This document shows positions 37,140 to 45,973 of a stretch of DNA of 64,000 nucleotides, piece by piece. This DNA comes from Marinobacter nauticus (GTDB lineage Bacteria > Pseudomonadota > Gammaproteobacteria > Pseudomonadales > Oleiphilaceae), in contig NZ_RBJB01000005.1 of NCBI RefSeq assembly GCF_003634635.1, positions 124,001 to 188,000 on the forward strand. Reading direction: 5' to 3'. The notes below the pieces were generated by a model. That model made no database searches. It was not told where the DNA came from and saw nothing but the letters and a program-made list of their open reading frames with translations. The position numbers were made by a program, and so were the translations under genes. How positions within the stretch are numbered: position 1 is the first letter of the stretch; the number at the start of each line of letters is the position of its first letter.

Positions 37140-37789
37140 TTATTGCCGGCGGACCGGCCCATGGCCTCTACCCGAGCTTCCTGAAGGCGCTCACGCAGGT
37201 ATTGGTCCCGGGTCAGTCCGCCGGGAATATCATCCATGGCCATCACTTCTCCCACAATTGCCTTTTCCCGGGCCTTGTAGCGTTCGAAGTCCGGCCTGGG
37301 TTCATCCAGCCAGGCCTGCAGTCTGGCTCCGGATTCAGCCCGGTACCTGTCCATGAGTTGCTGTGCGGCGGCTTTTGCTGCCTCCTCATCCGGCTCCAGA
37401 ATCTGGATCATCGCCAGTTGAATCAACGCGGCTTCCGGAGCGCTCACCTGCGCAGATCCTTCGTATTCGTTCATACGCTCTTGCAGGGCATCGGCCTGGG
37501 CCCGGCGCTTCTGTTCGGGGAGAGATGGGGCGTTGGCAAAGAAATCGTGCAGGTCATCTTCAAATTCAAGCCGCTGGGCGTAAGCCTTGACCTTGGGGTT
37601 GTCCAGCAGTGCCTGTTGTTCAGGTGTCAGGGTATCGGAAGAGGGCGGGGGTGCCTCGGCCGGATCTGAAGCGGTATCCGGAGCGTTTCCGGCTGGCGGT
37701 AACTCGGGTGGCGGGGTATTGGTCGGCCACAGGAGCGCCAGCGCCAGAATAATTGCGGCCCCGGTGACCAGCAGGATCTTTGTGTTCAT
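37127..37789 (-). CDS. Membrane-anchored lipase-chaperone/PlcR-like periplasmic protein
   Basis: 220-aa protein with an N-terminal membrane anchor or signal (about 4-22), a Pro/Ala-rich linker, then a mostly helical domain. The helical part and end (GLTRDQYLRERLQEARVEAM) resemble lipase foldases and the phospholipase C accessory protein PlcR. No lipase or phospholipase C lies next to it; the convergent hydrolase is the nearest secreted enzyme. It follows PAP2 by 66 nt on the same strand, so it may belong to the glycosyltransferase-PAP2 unit. Assignment is tentative. Confidence 0.6.
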   Translation of the reverse strand: MNTKILLVTGAAIILALALLWPTNTPPPELPPAGNAPDTASDPAEAPPPSSDTLTPEQQALLDNPKVKAYAQRLEFEDDLHDFFANAPSLPEQKRRAQADALQERMNEYEGSAQVSAPEAALIQLAMIQILEPDEEAAKAAAQQLMDRYRAESGARLQAWLDEPRPDFERYKAREKAIVGEVMAMDDIPGGLTRDQYLRERLQEARVEAMGRSAGNNQSN

Positions 37790-37855
37790 GACTCACTCCG
37801 GCAGGATTCTCCGGAATCAGTGTAGACCAGAATGCGGCAACTGCCTGGGTTGGGC

Positions 37856-38404
37856 TCAGCCGGCCAGCCACTGCATAGAGGCCCATCCCATGGTGCCACC
37901 AATCAAGGCGCCGGCCAGGACATCGCTGGGGTAGTGGAGCCCGAGAATGACCCGGGATGCCGCCACTGACAAGGTGAACGGAAGCACACACCAGGCCAGG
38001 GCCGGGAGCGCAACGAACAGCATGGCCTGAAAACACACCGCGTGCAGGGTGTGGCCGGACGGAAAGCTGTACCGGTCCAGTGGCGGCGTTGCACAGTTGA
38101 TAACCGGAAACGAAATAAAAGGCCGCTCGCGAATCAGCCAGCGTTTGAGGGCCTTGTAGGTTAGCGTGCAGGTGAGCCCGGTAAGCGCCATTTGAAGTGC
38201 CAGGGCCGGGCCAGAGTCCCCGGCGTAGAAAGGCAGTGAGAGAATCAGTGCGTACCAGAACCAACCGTCGCCAAGTCGGCTGACGACTCGGAAATACCCC
38301 AGAATCGGCCGGAACCGTACGCTGCGATTAATGGCCTGGCAGACCGCGAATTCTCGCTGGTCTGCCAACTCAAAGAAGCGAGATGCCTTGCTTGTTAATG
38401 CCAT
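37856..38404 (-). CDS. PAP2-family membrane phosphatase
   Basis: 182-aa membrane protein with the full type-2 phosphatidic acid phosphatase signature: KRWLIRERP (C1), YSFPSGHTLHA (C2), and SRVILGLHYPSDV (C3), plus several hydrophobic helices. Members dephosphorylate phosphatidate or undecaprenyl pyrophosphate. Its start overlaps the glycosyltransferase stop by 35 nt, so the two are coupled. Diacylglycerol made from phosphatidate would be a suitable acceptor for that glycosyltransferase. Confidence 0.9.
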   Translation of the reverse strand: MALTSKASRFFELADQREFAVCQAINRSVRFRPILGYFRVVSRLGDGWFWYALILSLPFYAGDSGPALALQMALTGLTCTLTYKALKRWLIRERPFISFPVINCATPPLDRYSFPSGHTLHAVCFQAMLFVALPALAWCVLPFTLSVAASRVILGLHYPSDVLAGALIGGTMGWASMQWLAG

Positions 38405-39590
38405 GGTATCGGGCCTGTGCAGTTTGGTTTAAAACCAGCTGTTCAAACTGGTCGATCTGGCTGCTCCAATTCAATTCAAGAGCGTCCAGGCGAGCCTGGG
38501 CGCGGACTCGGTTCAACAGTGAGGGCTGGTCGGCCAGTCTCAGGGCGTGATTGACGAAGGCTTCGTCGTCTGTCAGTTCAGCCTTCATGCCGTTTTCGTC
38601 ATGTCGGATATGTTCTGCGGCTGCAGCATCGTCGAAGGCGACGATGCCCAGTCCGCTGGCCATGGCTTCCAGCACCACGTTGCCGAAGGTGTCGGTTTTA
38701 CTGGGAAACAGGAACAGGTCACCGGAGGCATAGTGCCGGGCCAGATCTTCGCCCCGTCGTGTGCCACAGAATATGTAGTCCGGGTGCCGGTCTTCCAGGG
38801 AGCGGCGCATGGGGCCATCCCCTACCAGCACGAAGCGGGCATTAGGATGCAGGCCGCGGATACGCTCGAAGCAGGCAACAGCCATGCGCAGGTTTTTTTC
38901 CGCAGCCAGGCGCCCGACATAGAGTACGGCACGTTCGTTGTCGTGCAGCCCCCATTGCCGACGCAGGGATTGGTCGCGTTTGTGGGGGGTGAAGCGCTGG
39001 CAATCCACGCCCCGGCTCCAGAGGCCGGTGCAGGTGATCCCCATGTCCCGGGTCACCCGCTGCATGCGACCGGTAGGCACCAGGGTGATGGCTGTTCTGT
39101 TATGGAACCAGCGACCGTAGGCACACAGTAACCGTTCGAGCAGGCCCGCTCCGTAATAGCGAGAGTACTGATGGAAGTTGGTATGGAACCCGGAACTGAC
39201 AGGCAGGGCGAGGCTGCGAGCCGCGTTCACGGCCGCCACGCCGAGTGGCCCCTGGGTTGCCACATAGATGCCGTCGGGCCGCTGTTTCTGCCAGAGCTTT
39301 TTCAGGCTCGAGGGGCGGGCGGTACCGAAGCGCAGATCTGCGTAGCCGGGAAGAGGCAAGCCATTAACCACCAGTTCGGTGGAAAACAACCCGCTCCCGG
39401 TACTCTCAAACAGTCCTTTCTGTTCGTGGGGCTGCCGGGGGCGCACCACGGTTACATGGTGGCCCCGTTGCATCAGCCCCTGACACAGGTGCCGCATGGT
39501 GTTGGCAACACCATTGATTTCCGGCGGAAACGTCTCGGAAACAATGGTAATGTGTTGCGGTCGCCGTTCGGTCAACTGGGCTTCGGTCAC
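38370..39590 (-). CDS. GT4-family glycosyltransferase, possible diacylglycerol glycosyltransferase
   Basis: 406-aa two-Rossmann glycosyltransferase. The N-domain has VSETFPPEINGVANTMRHL with the GVxNT loop typical of lipid-acting GT4 enzymes, then SSGFHTNFHQY. The C-domain has the nucleotide-sugar site FLFPSKTDTFGNVVLEAMAS with the E-x7-E pattern. Start choice: GTG 39590 follows AGGAA with normal spacing and lies downstream of a Pho-box array and CATAGT -10 element. ATG 39617 would coincide with the predicted transcription start, and the frame is open to 39668. The PAP2 overlap and Pho boxes point to glycolipid synthesis under low phosphate (inference). Confidence 0.82.
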   Translation of the reverse strand: MTEAQLTERRPQHITIVSETFPPEINGVANTMRHLCQGLMQRGHHVTVVRPRQPHEQKGLFESTGSGLFSTELVVNGLPLPGYADLRFGTARPSSLKKLWQKQRPDGIYVATQGPLGVAAVNAARSLALPVSSGFHTNFHQYSRYYGAGLLERLLCAYGRWFHNRTAITLVPTGRMQRVTRDMGITCTGLWSRGVDCQRFTPHKRDQSLRRQWGLHDNERAVLYVGRLAAEKNLRMAVACFERIRGLHPNARFVLVGDGPMRRSLEDRHPDYIFCGTRRGEDLARHYASGDLFLFPSKTDTFGNVVLEAMASGLGIVAFDDAAAAEHIRHDENGMKAELTDDEAFVNHALRLADQPSLLNRVRAQARLDALELNWSSQIDQFEQLVLNQTAQARYHGINKQGISLL

Positions 39591-39639
39591 GGGGGTTCCT
39601 GAAGGTTCTGCTGTCATGCCTTTACTATGGAAAGACGCC

Positions 39640-39668
39640 ATGACAGAAATGCGACAACTCCGTGACAT
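39640..39668 (-). promoter_or_regulatory. Pho-box array upstream of the glycosyltransferase
   Basis: On the minus strand three 7-mers occur at exact 11-bp steps: ATGTCAC, TTGTCGC and CTGTCAT, against the Pho half-site CTGTCAY. Ten bases after the last unit is CATAGT (39629-39624), the correct place for a -10 in a PhoB-activated promoter. Confidence 0.7.
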
Positions 39669-39721
39669 TCCGTTTACGTGTTTATACCCCGTCTCTTATC
39701 GACCTATTGCAAGGAGATTCC

Positions 39722-40759
39722 ATGCAAACGCGAAAACTTGGCTTTACAGATATCGAGGTCAGCCTGATCTGCCTGGGAACCATGACCTGGGGCGAGCAGA
39801 ACAGCGAGCAGGAAGCCTTTCAGCAGCTCGACTATGCCATGGAGCAGGGCATCAATTTCATCGACGCCGCTGAAATGTATCCAGTGCCACCCAGGGCAGA
39901 AACCCAGGGCCTGACCGAGCAGTATCTGGGCAACTGGTTGGCCCGCCGTGGCCAGCGTGATGACCTGGTGATCGCCAGCAAGGTGGCCGGGCCGGGTAAT
40001 GGCCTCGGGTATTTGCGCGGTGGCCCGAGGCTGACCCGGGAGCATATCCGCTCTGCCTGTGAGGGCAGCCTTAAGCGCCTGCAGACGGATTACATCGATC
40101 TTTATCAGGTGCACTGGCCGGACCGGAGCGCAAATTTTTTTGGCAAGCTTGGTTATGACCGCAATCCCGATGAGCAGATGACGCCCATTGAGGAAACACT
40201 GGAAGCGCTGGATGAACTGGTGCGTGAAGGAAAGGTCAGACACATCGGGCTTTCCAACGAGACACCGTGGGGCACGATGCAGTACCTGCGCCTGGCGGAG
40301 CAGCGTGGCTGGCCCCGGGTGGTCTCTATCCAGAACCCCTACAACCTGTTGAACCGTTCCTTTGAAGCAGGCCTGGCGGAGTTCGCCCATCGTGAAGGCA
40401 CCGGCCTGCTGGCCTATTCACCACTGGCCTTTGGCATGCTGACCGGCAAATACCTGGGGGGAAAATGGCCGGAAAAGGCCCGGCTGACTCTGTACGAGCG
40501 GTTCAGTCGCTATACCAATGACCGTGCGGCGGACGCCACGAGGGCCTATGTTGAGCTGGCTCACCAGCATGGTCTCACGCCGGCCCAACTGGCACTGGCC
40601 TGGGTGAACAGTCGGGAGTTCGTAACCAGTAACATCATTGGCGCAACCACCATGGAGCAGCTCAGGGAGAACATCGGGGCAGCCAGTGTGACTCTGAGCC
40701 CCGACCTCGTGTCCGCCATCGAGGCGATCCATGCCGAGTTCACCTATCCCTGCCCTTGA
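39722..40759 (+). CDS. tas: NADP(H)-dependent aldo-keto reductase (Tas family)
   Basis: 345-aa TIM-barrel reductase, the same size as E. coli Tas (346 aa). Seen: MQTRKLGFTDIEVSLICLGT at the N-terminus, catalytic region FIDAAEMYPVPPRAETQG (Asp and Tyr), DLYQVHWPDR, and the cofactor loop TSNIIGATTMEQLRENI near the C-terminus. ATG 39722 has AAGGAG 6 nt upstream; the frame to 39662 runs into the Pho array. Substrate unknown. Confidence 0.92.
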   Translation: MQTRKLGFTDIEVSLICLGTMTWGEQNSEQEAFQQLDYAMEQGINFIDAAEMYPVPPRAETQGLTEQYLGNWLARRGQRDDLVIASKVAGPGNGLGYLRGGPRLTREHIRSACEGSLKRLQTDYIDLYQVHWPDRSANFFGKLGYDRNPDEQMTPIEETLEALDELVREGKVRHIGLSNETPWGTMQYLRLAEQRGWPRVVSIQNPYNLLNRSFEAGLAEFAHREGTGLLAYSPLAFGMLTGKYLGGKWPEKARLTLYERFSRYTNDRAADATRAYVELAHQHGLTPAQLALAWVNSREFVTSNIIGATTMEQLRENIGAASVTLSPDLVSAIEAIHAEFTYPCP

Positions 40760-40795
40760 AGACTGTATGCATAAGGGCTTGCAGTAGCCAGGTGC

Positions 40796-40825
40796 GATCC
40801 TGCCGCTCCGACCAGCGGCAGGATC
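40796..40825. terminator. 12-bp perfect stem-loop after the aldo-keto reductase
   Basis: GATCCTGCCGCT (40796-40807) pairs exactly with AGCGGCAGGATC (40814-40825) around CCGACC. Only a short GTTA follows, so termination would not be a classic T-tract type. Confidence 0.6.
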
Positions 40826-40992
40826 GTTACATACTGCAATATAAGTGATCATTTATTGACAAAAAAGCTGGTGCCAGGCGACGGAACGCTGGCGAAATTG
40901 TGTGCAAAATCACACCAATCTTCGTCGCAATCATTAGACTTTGGTACTGTGAATTAAATAAAGCCAATGTCGATACCGGATTTCCTGTTGCC

Positions 40993-41346
40993 ATGATTCT
41001 TCGCCTGTTCGTCGTCCTTCTAGCCCTGAATAGCGTCGCCTTTGCGATGCGGGCTGACGCTGCGCAGCCCATGTTGTCGGAACCGATGCTTTCCGAGCGC
41101 ATGATGGCCGAGCGCGACGAAATGACGACGGCGGAGGATGTTTACGAACTTCAGGAATGGATGTCCGGCGATTATGAAGACGACCGCAGCGATGCACTTA
41201 CCGCTATCGGCTCCCGTCTGCTCAGCCTGAGCCTCAGCCGCTCCCGCACTGCTGAAAAGACCTATGCTTCCGATCCGGCTCAGCCTGACCACGGCATCGC
41301 CCTGTTGAACGAAGGTGCCTGCCTGAACCTGCGCTGGAAGTTCTGA
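40993..41346 (+). CDS. Small secreted hypothetical protein
   Basis: 117-aa protein from ATG 40993; the frame is open from GTG 40900, but the internal start gives a clean signal peptide (MILRLFVVLLALNSVAFAMR, cleavage probably after RADA). After it comes a methionine-rich near-repeat (PMLSEPMLSERMMAERDEM), an acidic stretch and an Arg/Ser run. I recognise no family. TTGACA at 40856-40861 could be a -35, but no good -10 follows. Probably periplasmic or surface. Confidence 0.6.
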   Translation: MILRLFVVLLALNSVAFAMRADAAQPMLSEPMLSERMMAERDEMTTAEDVYELQEWMSGDYEDDRSDALTAIGSRLLSLSLSRSRTAEKTYASDPAQPDHGIALLNEGACLNLRWKF

Positions 41347-41486
41347 CCGCTGTTCCTTGGCGTGCCCGCCATCTTTCTCCCGACCTTCCGCTTTGTCAAA
41401 ATGTCATGACCTGACGCATTGTCAGCTTGAATCTGCCGTGTGATCATCCACCTTAATTGAGATTCTCAAGCGACGAGGAGCCGGTA

Positions 41487-43700
41487 ATGGCAGCAGAGAA
41501 CGGAGTCTATTGCGACGACGCAGAACGGTGTGTTGATCGGGTGATTGAACGGGTTGGCAAGCGCATTACCCTGGGCTTGCCGCTTGGTCTTGGCAAGCCG
41601 GTGAGGTTTGTGAATGCGCTCTATCAGCGTGCCAAGGATGATCCGGACATTGAGCTGCATATTGTGACCGCGCTCTCCCTGTTAGCGCCTGAGGGCAGTT
41701 CTTCACTGGAAAAACGTTTCATGGGGCCCTTCGCCAAGCGCCTGTTTGGCGATATTCCGGAACTGGCCTATGCCCGTGATGTCGCCAATAACCGCTTGCC
41801 AAGCAATGTCCAGGTGTCTGAATTTTTCTTCAAAGCTGGCAGCTACCTGAACAATCGCAACCAGCAGCGAAACTATGTATGCACCAACTACACCCATGCC
41901 GTTCGCGATCTGATGGCGCAGGGTGTGAATGTGGTGGGGCAGATGGTTTCCCCAGGCGAGCCCAATGGCTTTCCGGGCCAGGTGAGCTTTAGCTGTAACC
42001 CGGACCTGTCACTCGATATCCTGCCGCTGCTGCGGGAGCGTGAACAGCAGGGCGTACCGGTGGCCATGGTGGCTGAAATCAATCAGTACCTGCCCTGGTT
42101 TGGCCATCATGCAGCCGTCGAGGAACAGCAGTTTGATCTTCTCTTCAGTCATCCATCGACAGACTATCCGTTATTCTCGGCTCCTCAGATGGCCATCAGT
42201 CCGTCTGATCACCTCATCGGATTCTACGCCAGCTGCCTGTTGAAGGATGGCGGAACCCTTCAGGTTGGCATCGGTTCACTGGGAGCCTCGCTGGTTCACA
42301 ACGCCATTCTGCGCCACAAGCACAATGATGCCTGGCGCGCAGTTTATGACCACCTGGATGTGGGATCCAGGTTCCCTGTGGTTGACAGCTGCGGCGGTAC
42401 CGGTACGTTCGAGACCGGCCTGTATGGCTGTAGTGAAATGATGGTGGATGGCTTCCTGTATCTGATGCAGGAGGGCATCCTGAAGCGGGAAGTATTTGAT
42501 CATGCCGGTTTGCAGACTCTGATCAACCGGGGCGAGATTACCCTGACGCCGTCGCTCGACATGCTGGATGTGCTGGTCCGGGAAGGGCTGATCGACTCGC
42601 CATTGCGGGCGCGGGATGTCAACTGGCTGATTCAGTACGGCATTCTGCGGGACACAGTGGAATTCCGTGGCGGACGCCTGCGCCTGAGTGAAGATCACGC
42701 TGTAGAAGCAGACCTCAGCCAGGATCAGACCCGTGAGGCGCTGGCTGCCCTGGGTCTTGGTTCAAGGCTCACCGGTGGTATTGCCATGCACGGTGGCTTC
42801 TACGTGGGGCCGGAGGCCTTCTACCAGGCTTTGAGAGATCTGTCGCCAGAGCAGCGTGACAAGATCTGCATGACCAGTGTCAATTTCATCAACCACCTTT
42901 ACGATCACCGTTTCGGAGATCAGAAGCTCAAAGCCGCCCAGCGTTTGCACGGTCGGTTTATCAACTCTGCGATGATGTACACCCTCAATGGAGCGGCAGT
43001 GTCAGATGGGCTGGATGATGGTCGCGTGGTCAGTGGTGTGGGGGGGCAGTACAACTTTGTTTCGATGGCCCATGAGTTGCCCGGGGCGCGCTCCATCCTG
43101 GCTCTCAGAGCCACCCGCATGTCGGGTGGGCAGGTAGTGTCCAACATTGTATTCAACTATGCCCATTGCACCATTCCAAGACATCTCAGGGACATTGTGA
43201 TCACGGAGTACGGCATTGCCGATTTGCGGGGGCGGTCCGACGAAGATGTGTTCCTGGCGCTGATCCGTATTGCCGATTCCCGTTTCCAGGCGGATTTGCT
43301 GAAACAGGCCCAGAAGGCGGGCAAGGTCCGTGACGATTTCCGCTTGCCTGCGGACTGGCAGAACAATACGCCGGCGTCGGTTCGCCAGGCTTTGGCTGCA
43401 CCCGGTAAGGGCGACTGGTTCCCGGCGTTCCCGTTCGGCCGGGATTTCACCGATGAGGAGCTGACCCTGGGGAAAGCCCTTAAAGGACTGAAAGCCGCAA
43501 CCGCCACTCCCCGTGGTAAACTGGCGACCCTTTGGCAGGCCATCCGGGCTGAAGACGATACTGGCCAGTACGCGGTGCTGCTCGAACGCATGGGGTTGAA
43601 CAACCCCTCAGGCATTCGGGAGAAGCTGGATCGCAAACTGGTGATACATGGCCTGCAGCAACTTGAACCCGCGACAAAGACAGGAAGCGAAAACAGCTGA
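41487..43700 (+). CDS. Acetyl-CoA hydrolase/transferase-family protein
   Basis: 737-aa member of the acyl-CoA hydrolase/CoA-transferase family. The C-terminal half has VSGVGGQYNFVSMAHELPGA and the catalytic-glutamate motif VITEYGIADLRGRSD, typical of acetyl-CoA hydrolase and 4-hydroxybutyrate CoA-transferase C-domains. It is longer than the usual 430-500 aa because of an insertion between N- and C-domains. The ATG at 41487 has GAGGAG 8 nt upstream. The CoA substrate is unknown. Its stop overlaps the FKBP start (TGATG). Confidence 0.85.
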   Translation: MAAENGVYCDDAERCVDRVIERVGKRITLGLPLGLGKPVRFVNALYQRAKDDPDIELHIVTALSLLAPEGSSSLEKRFMGPFAKRLFGDIPELAYARDVANNRLPSNVQVSEFFFKAGSYLNNRNQQRNYVCTNYTHAVRDLMAQGVNVVGQMVSPGEPNGFPGQVSFSCNPDLSLDILPLLREREQQGVPVAMVAEINQYLPWFGHHAAVEEQQFDLLFSHPSTDYPLFSAPQMAISPSDHLIGFYASCLLKDGGTLQVGIGSLGASLVHNAILRHKHNDAWRAVYDHLDVGSRFPVVDSCGGTGTFETGLYGCSEMMVDGFLYLMQEGILKREVFDHAGLQTLINRGEITLTPSLDMLDVLVREGLIDSPLRARDVNWLIQYGILRDTVEFRGGRLRLSEDHAVEADLSQDQTREALAALGLGSRLTGGIAMHGGFYVGPEAFYQALRDLSPEQRDKICMTSVNFINHLYDHRFGDQKLKAAQRLHGRFINSAMMYTLNGAAVSDGLDDGRVVSGVGGQYNFVSMAHELPGARSILALRATRMSGGQVVSNIVFNYAHCTIPRHLRDIVITEYGIADLRGRSDEDVFLALIRIADSRFQADLLKQAQKAGKVRDDFRLPADWQNNTPASVRQALAAPGKGDWFPAFPFGRDFTDEELTLGKALKGLKAATATPRGKLATLWQAIRAEDDTGQYAVLLERMGLNNPSGIREKLDRKLVIHGLQQLEPATKTGSENS

Positions 43701-44176
43701 TGCAAGCCGATAACCCGAACACCCGGCCGGATGTTTTTACCGTCCATTACGTGCTCAAGAACCGCATCGGTGAGCTGGTGGATACGTCTGAAGGCAGCGA
43801 GCCTCTGCACTTTATCTACGGCAGCCCCGAGATCATTGCCGGCATTCAGGAGGCGGTGAAAGACCGAAACGTAGGTGATTGCCTGGAAGTGACCGTGCCA
43901 CCGGAGATGGCCTACGGCGAATACCGCGAGGACCTGGTGCGCAAGGTGCCCCGTTCCCTCTTTGAGGGCGTTGAAAACCTGGATGTGGGCATGAAATTCC
44001 AGACTAACTCCGGTGATCAGGCCCAGGTGGTACAGGTGGTGGCGATCGACGGCAACCTGGTCAAAGTGGATGCCAATCACCCTTTGGCCGGCTTCACCCT
44101 CTATTTTGATCTGGAAATCGTGGGTCGTCGCGAGGCTACTGAAGACGAGGTAGCTCAGGGTCGCCCGCTGTTCTGA
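43700..44176 (+). CDS. SlyD-like FKBP-type peptidyl-prolyl isomerase
   Basis: 158-aa FKBP of the SlyD branch. Seen: VHYVLKNRIGELVDTSEGSE, GSPEIIAGIQEAVKDRNVGD, an insert-in-flap chaperone domain (KVPRSLFEG to AIDGN), and the family end DANHPLAGFTLYFDLEIV. The His-rich nickel tail of E. coli SlyD is absent. The start overlaps the CoA-transferase stop by 1 nt. Its last 41 nt overlap the antisense acyltransferase gene. Confidence 0.93.
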   Translation: MQADNPNTRPDVFTVHYVLKNRIGELVDTSEGSEPLHFIYGSPEIIAGIQEAVKDRNVGDCLEVTVPPEMAYGEYREDLVRKVPRSLFEGVENLDVGMKFQTNSGDQAQVVQVVAIDGNLVKVDANHPLAGFTLYFDLEIVGRREATEDEVAQGRPLF

Positions 44177-44954
44177 GAGGGCGTTCGGGTACCTGGTCGA
44201 ACTCGCCCGAGTGAATGCGGGCGAGGCCCTGGCTGATCTGCTGGTGTATGCACCCGGTCAGCTCATTCAGGGATAGATCCGGATCCGGTCCAAGGGGCGG
44301 ATGGAATATTACGATGATCTGCCCCGGTGGCTGTCGCAGCAGCCTGAACAGATGACAGTGGAAACTGTCATCGCCCACAAAGGGCGCCAGTGAGTCAGGG
44401 CGCCGTTCTCGCCGATAACCGATGGACACTGGCTGTATGGCCGTGTTGCTGTCCCGGGCGGCGCTCAGCAACAGTCCGTGCATGGGCAACACGGCTAGCC
44501 CGGTGCTGGTGGTTCCCTCGGGATAGACCATCACCGATTCTCCAGCCTGCAGGCATTGCGCGATACTGGCTTTGATAGCTCTGGCCTGACCGCCGCCGCG
44601 TTTGATGAACAGCGTGCCGGCCTGCCGGGCCAGCCAGCCGATCACCGGCCATTGACCTACTTCCGCTTTTGACAGAAACCGCATGGGCGTGATGCTGCCA
44701 AGAACCGGGATGTCTGACCAGCTGATGTGGTTGGCGACAAAAAGGGCGTTTTCCGGGCAGGGCTGGCCATAAACCTGAACCTGCCAGCCCAGGCACTGAC
44801 ATGCCTTCCGAAAACAGATTGTGGCCCAGGGATTCCTGCCCACCGGTCTGGTCCTGGCCAGATCGGAGATCCGGAGCAAAGCCGCCAGCGCGCAGGCTCC
44901 GACAAGGAAGCCTGCAAACATTGCTAAGCGAAAGCTCAGTCGAAGCCAGCTCAT
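44136..44954 (-). CDS. olsA: 1-acyl-glycerophosphate/lyso-ornithine lipid O-acyltransferase (OlsA-like)
   Basis: 272-aa PlsC-family acyltransferase with an N-terminal membrane helix (about 8-30), the catalytic NHISWSD (NHx4D) and VYPEGTTSTG motifs. Placed 15 nt after olsB, it probably adds the second fatty acid to lyso-ornithine lipid. The ATG at 44954 has GGAGG at good spacing; a TTG 6 nt earlier is too close to it. The 3' end overlaps the FKBP gene by 41 nt. Confidence 0.87.
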   Translation of the reverse strand: MSWLRLSFRLAMFAGFLVGACALAALLRISDLARTRPVGRNPWATICFRKACQCLGWQVQVYGQPCPENALFVANHISWSDIPVLGSITPMRFLSKAEVGQWPVIGWLARQAGTLFIKRGGGQARAIKASIAQCLQAGESVMVYPEGTTSTGLAVLPMHGLLLSAARDSNTAIQPVSIGYRRERRPDSLAPFVGDDSFHCHLFRLLRQPPGQIIVIFHPPLGPDPDLSLNELTGCIHQQISQGLARIHSGEFDQVPERPLRTAGDPELPRLQ

Positions 44955-44969
44955 CGGCAATCCTCCGAA

Positions 44970-45731
44970 TCAGGCGGGGCGACGCAGGAAGTGCCGGCTG
45001 TAGCGGCCGGCCAGGTTACTGACCTCCAGCAGCACCAGCATGTCGGCACATCGGAATTCAGGATCCCAGCAAGGCTCGCCACAGACCCTTGCGCCCAGGC
45101 GCATGTACGCCTTGATCAGGGGCGGTATGTCCACAGAGCGTTCTGATTCCGGATGGGCAAGATGTGGCAGTTGGCGCTTTGGCGTTACCCGGCAATGCGG
45201 CTCAGACAGATGCTGTTGTTGCAGAAGCCGGGCCACATGCCAGGCTTTCGCCCCGCCGTCGGCCATGCTGATACTGGCGCAGCCGATCAGATGGGTAACG
45301 TTACGCTGCACCAGGTACTCCGCCACCGCTGACCACAGCAGCGTGATGGTGCCGCCATTGCGGTAGTCCGGGTGCACGCAGGTTCGGCCGAGTTCAGCCA
45401 GTGTTCCGGGCAGGGCTTCCAGAGCCGCGAGATCAAACTCGCCTCGGGAGTAGAAGCCGCCAACAGAAGCCGTATCGTTCTGGTGAAGTATGCGGGTGGT
45501 GGCCACCAGTTCACCGGTGTCTGCGTCGGTGACGATCAGGTGATCGCATGCCGCATCGTAGGCATCGGCATCAATGCCCGGGATTGTGGCGCCGAGATCG
45601 CTGCCATACTCCTCGGAGAATACCCGGTAACGCAGGCGCTGCGCCGCTTCTATGAGCTCCGGGTCACGGGTCAGTTCGGTGCTCAGGTTACGGCCCCGGC
45701 GGGGTTGAAGGCTCGCGGTGGTTGCAGTCAT
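44970..45731 (-). CDS. olsB: L-ornithine N-alpha-acyltransferase OlsB (GNAT family)
   Basis: 253-aa acyl-ACP-dependent N-acyltransferase starting ornithine-lipid synthesis. Family marks: RLRYRVFSEEYGSDLGA, TGELVATTRILH, ELGRTCVHPDYRNGGTITLL and CWDPEFRCADMLVLLEV. The ATG at 45731 has AGAGG upstream; the frame to 45995 runs through the Pho-box array and past the rstA start and is not coding. Ornithine lipids replace phospholipids when phosphate is scarce, matching the array of five Pho half sites just upstream. Confidence 0.9.
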   Translation of the reverse strand: MTATTASLQPRRGRNLSTELTRDPELIEAAQRLRYRVFSEEYGSDLGATIPGIDADAYDAACDHLIVTDADTGELVATTRILHQNDTASVGGFYSRGEFDLAALEALPGTLAELGRTCVHPDYRNGGTITLLWSAVAEYLVQRNVTHLIGCASISMADGGAKAWHVARLLQQQHLSEPHCRVTPKRQLPHLAHPESERSVDIPPLIKAYMRLGARVCGEPCWDPEFRCADMLVLLEVSNLAGRYSRHFLRRPA

Positions 45732-45767
45732 GGCTTGGCCTCTGTGTTTCTGTTTCAGGTCAAGGCT

Positions 45768-45818
45768 ATGAAGCGGGTATGACAGATGGGTGACGCCGGG
45801 GTGACGTCTCTGTGACAG
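45768..45818 (-). promoter_or_regulatory. Five-unit Pho-box array upstream of olsBA
   Basis: On the minus strand, five 7-mers follow at exact 11-bp steps: CTGTCAC, ACGTCAC, GCGTCAC, CTGTCAT, GCTTCAT, against the half-site CTGTCAY. The array ends 37 bp before the olsB ATG. The -10 is unclear (TAGCCT is a weak candidate). Because the rstA-like regulator is divergent, an OmpR-family binder other than PhoB is a formal alternative. Confidence 0.72.
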
Positions 45819-45900
45819 TGCGAGACCGTTTTCAGGAAAACGGATATGTGTCACAGGCTGTAACCCTTTGGCGGTTCCATGTATATTTCTGAATAGCATG

Positions 45901-45906
45901 TATAAT
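45901..45906 (+). promoter_or_regulatory. -10 element of the rstA-like gene
   Basis: Perfect TATAAT preceded by ATG. No acceptable -35 lies 16-18 bp upstream, suggesting activator dependence. GTGTCAC (45848-45854) and CTGTAAC (45858-45864, again 45909-45915) are possible OmpR-family half sites and hint at autoregulation. Confidence 0.45.
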
Positions 45907-45973
45907 TGCTGTAACTGAACGTTGCCTGTATCGTCGGGTGTACAACCCTGAAACCGGAATAAAATAATCAGAG

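Noticed and set aside
41390..41486. TGTCA-rich region before the acyl-CoA hydrolase as a Pho box
   Set aside because: The TGTCA units are spaced by 8 bp and irregular distances, not 11 bp as in the two arrays accepted.
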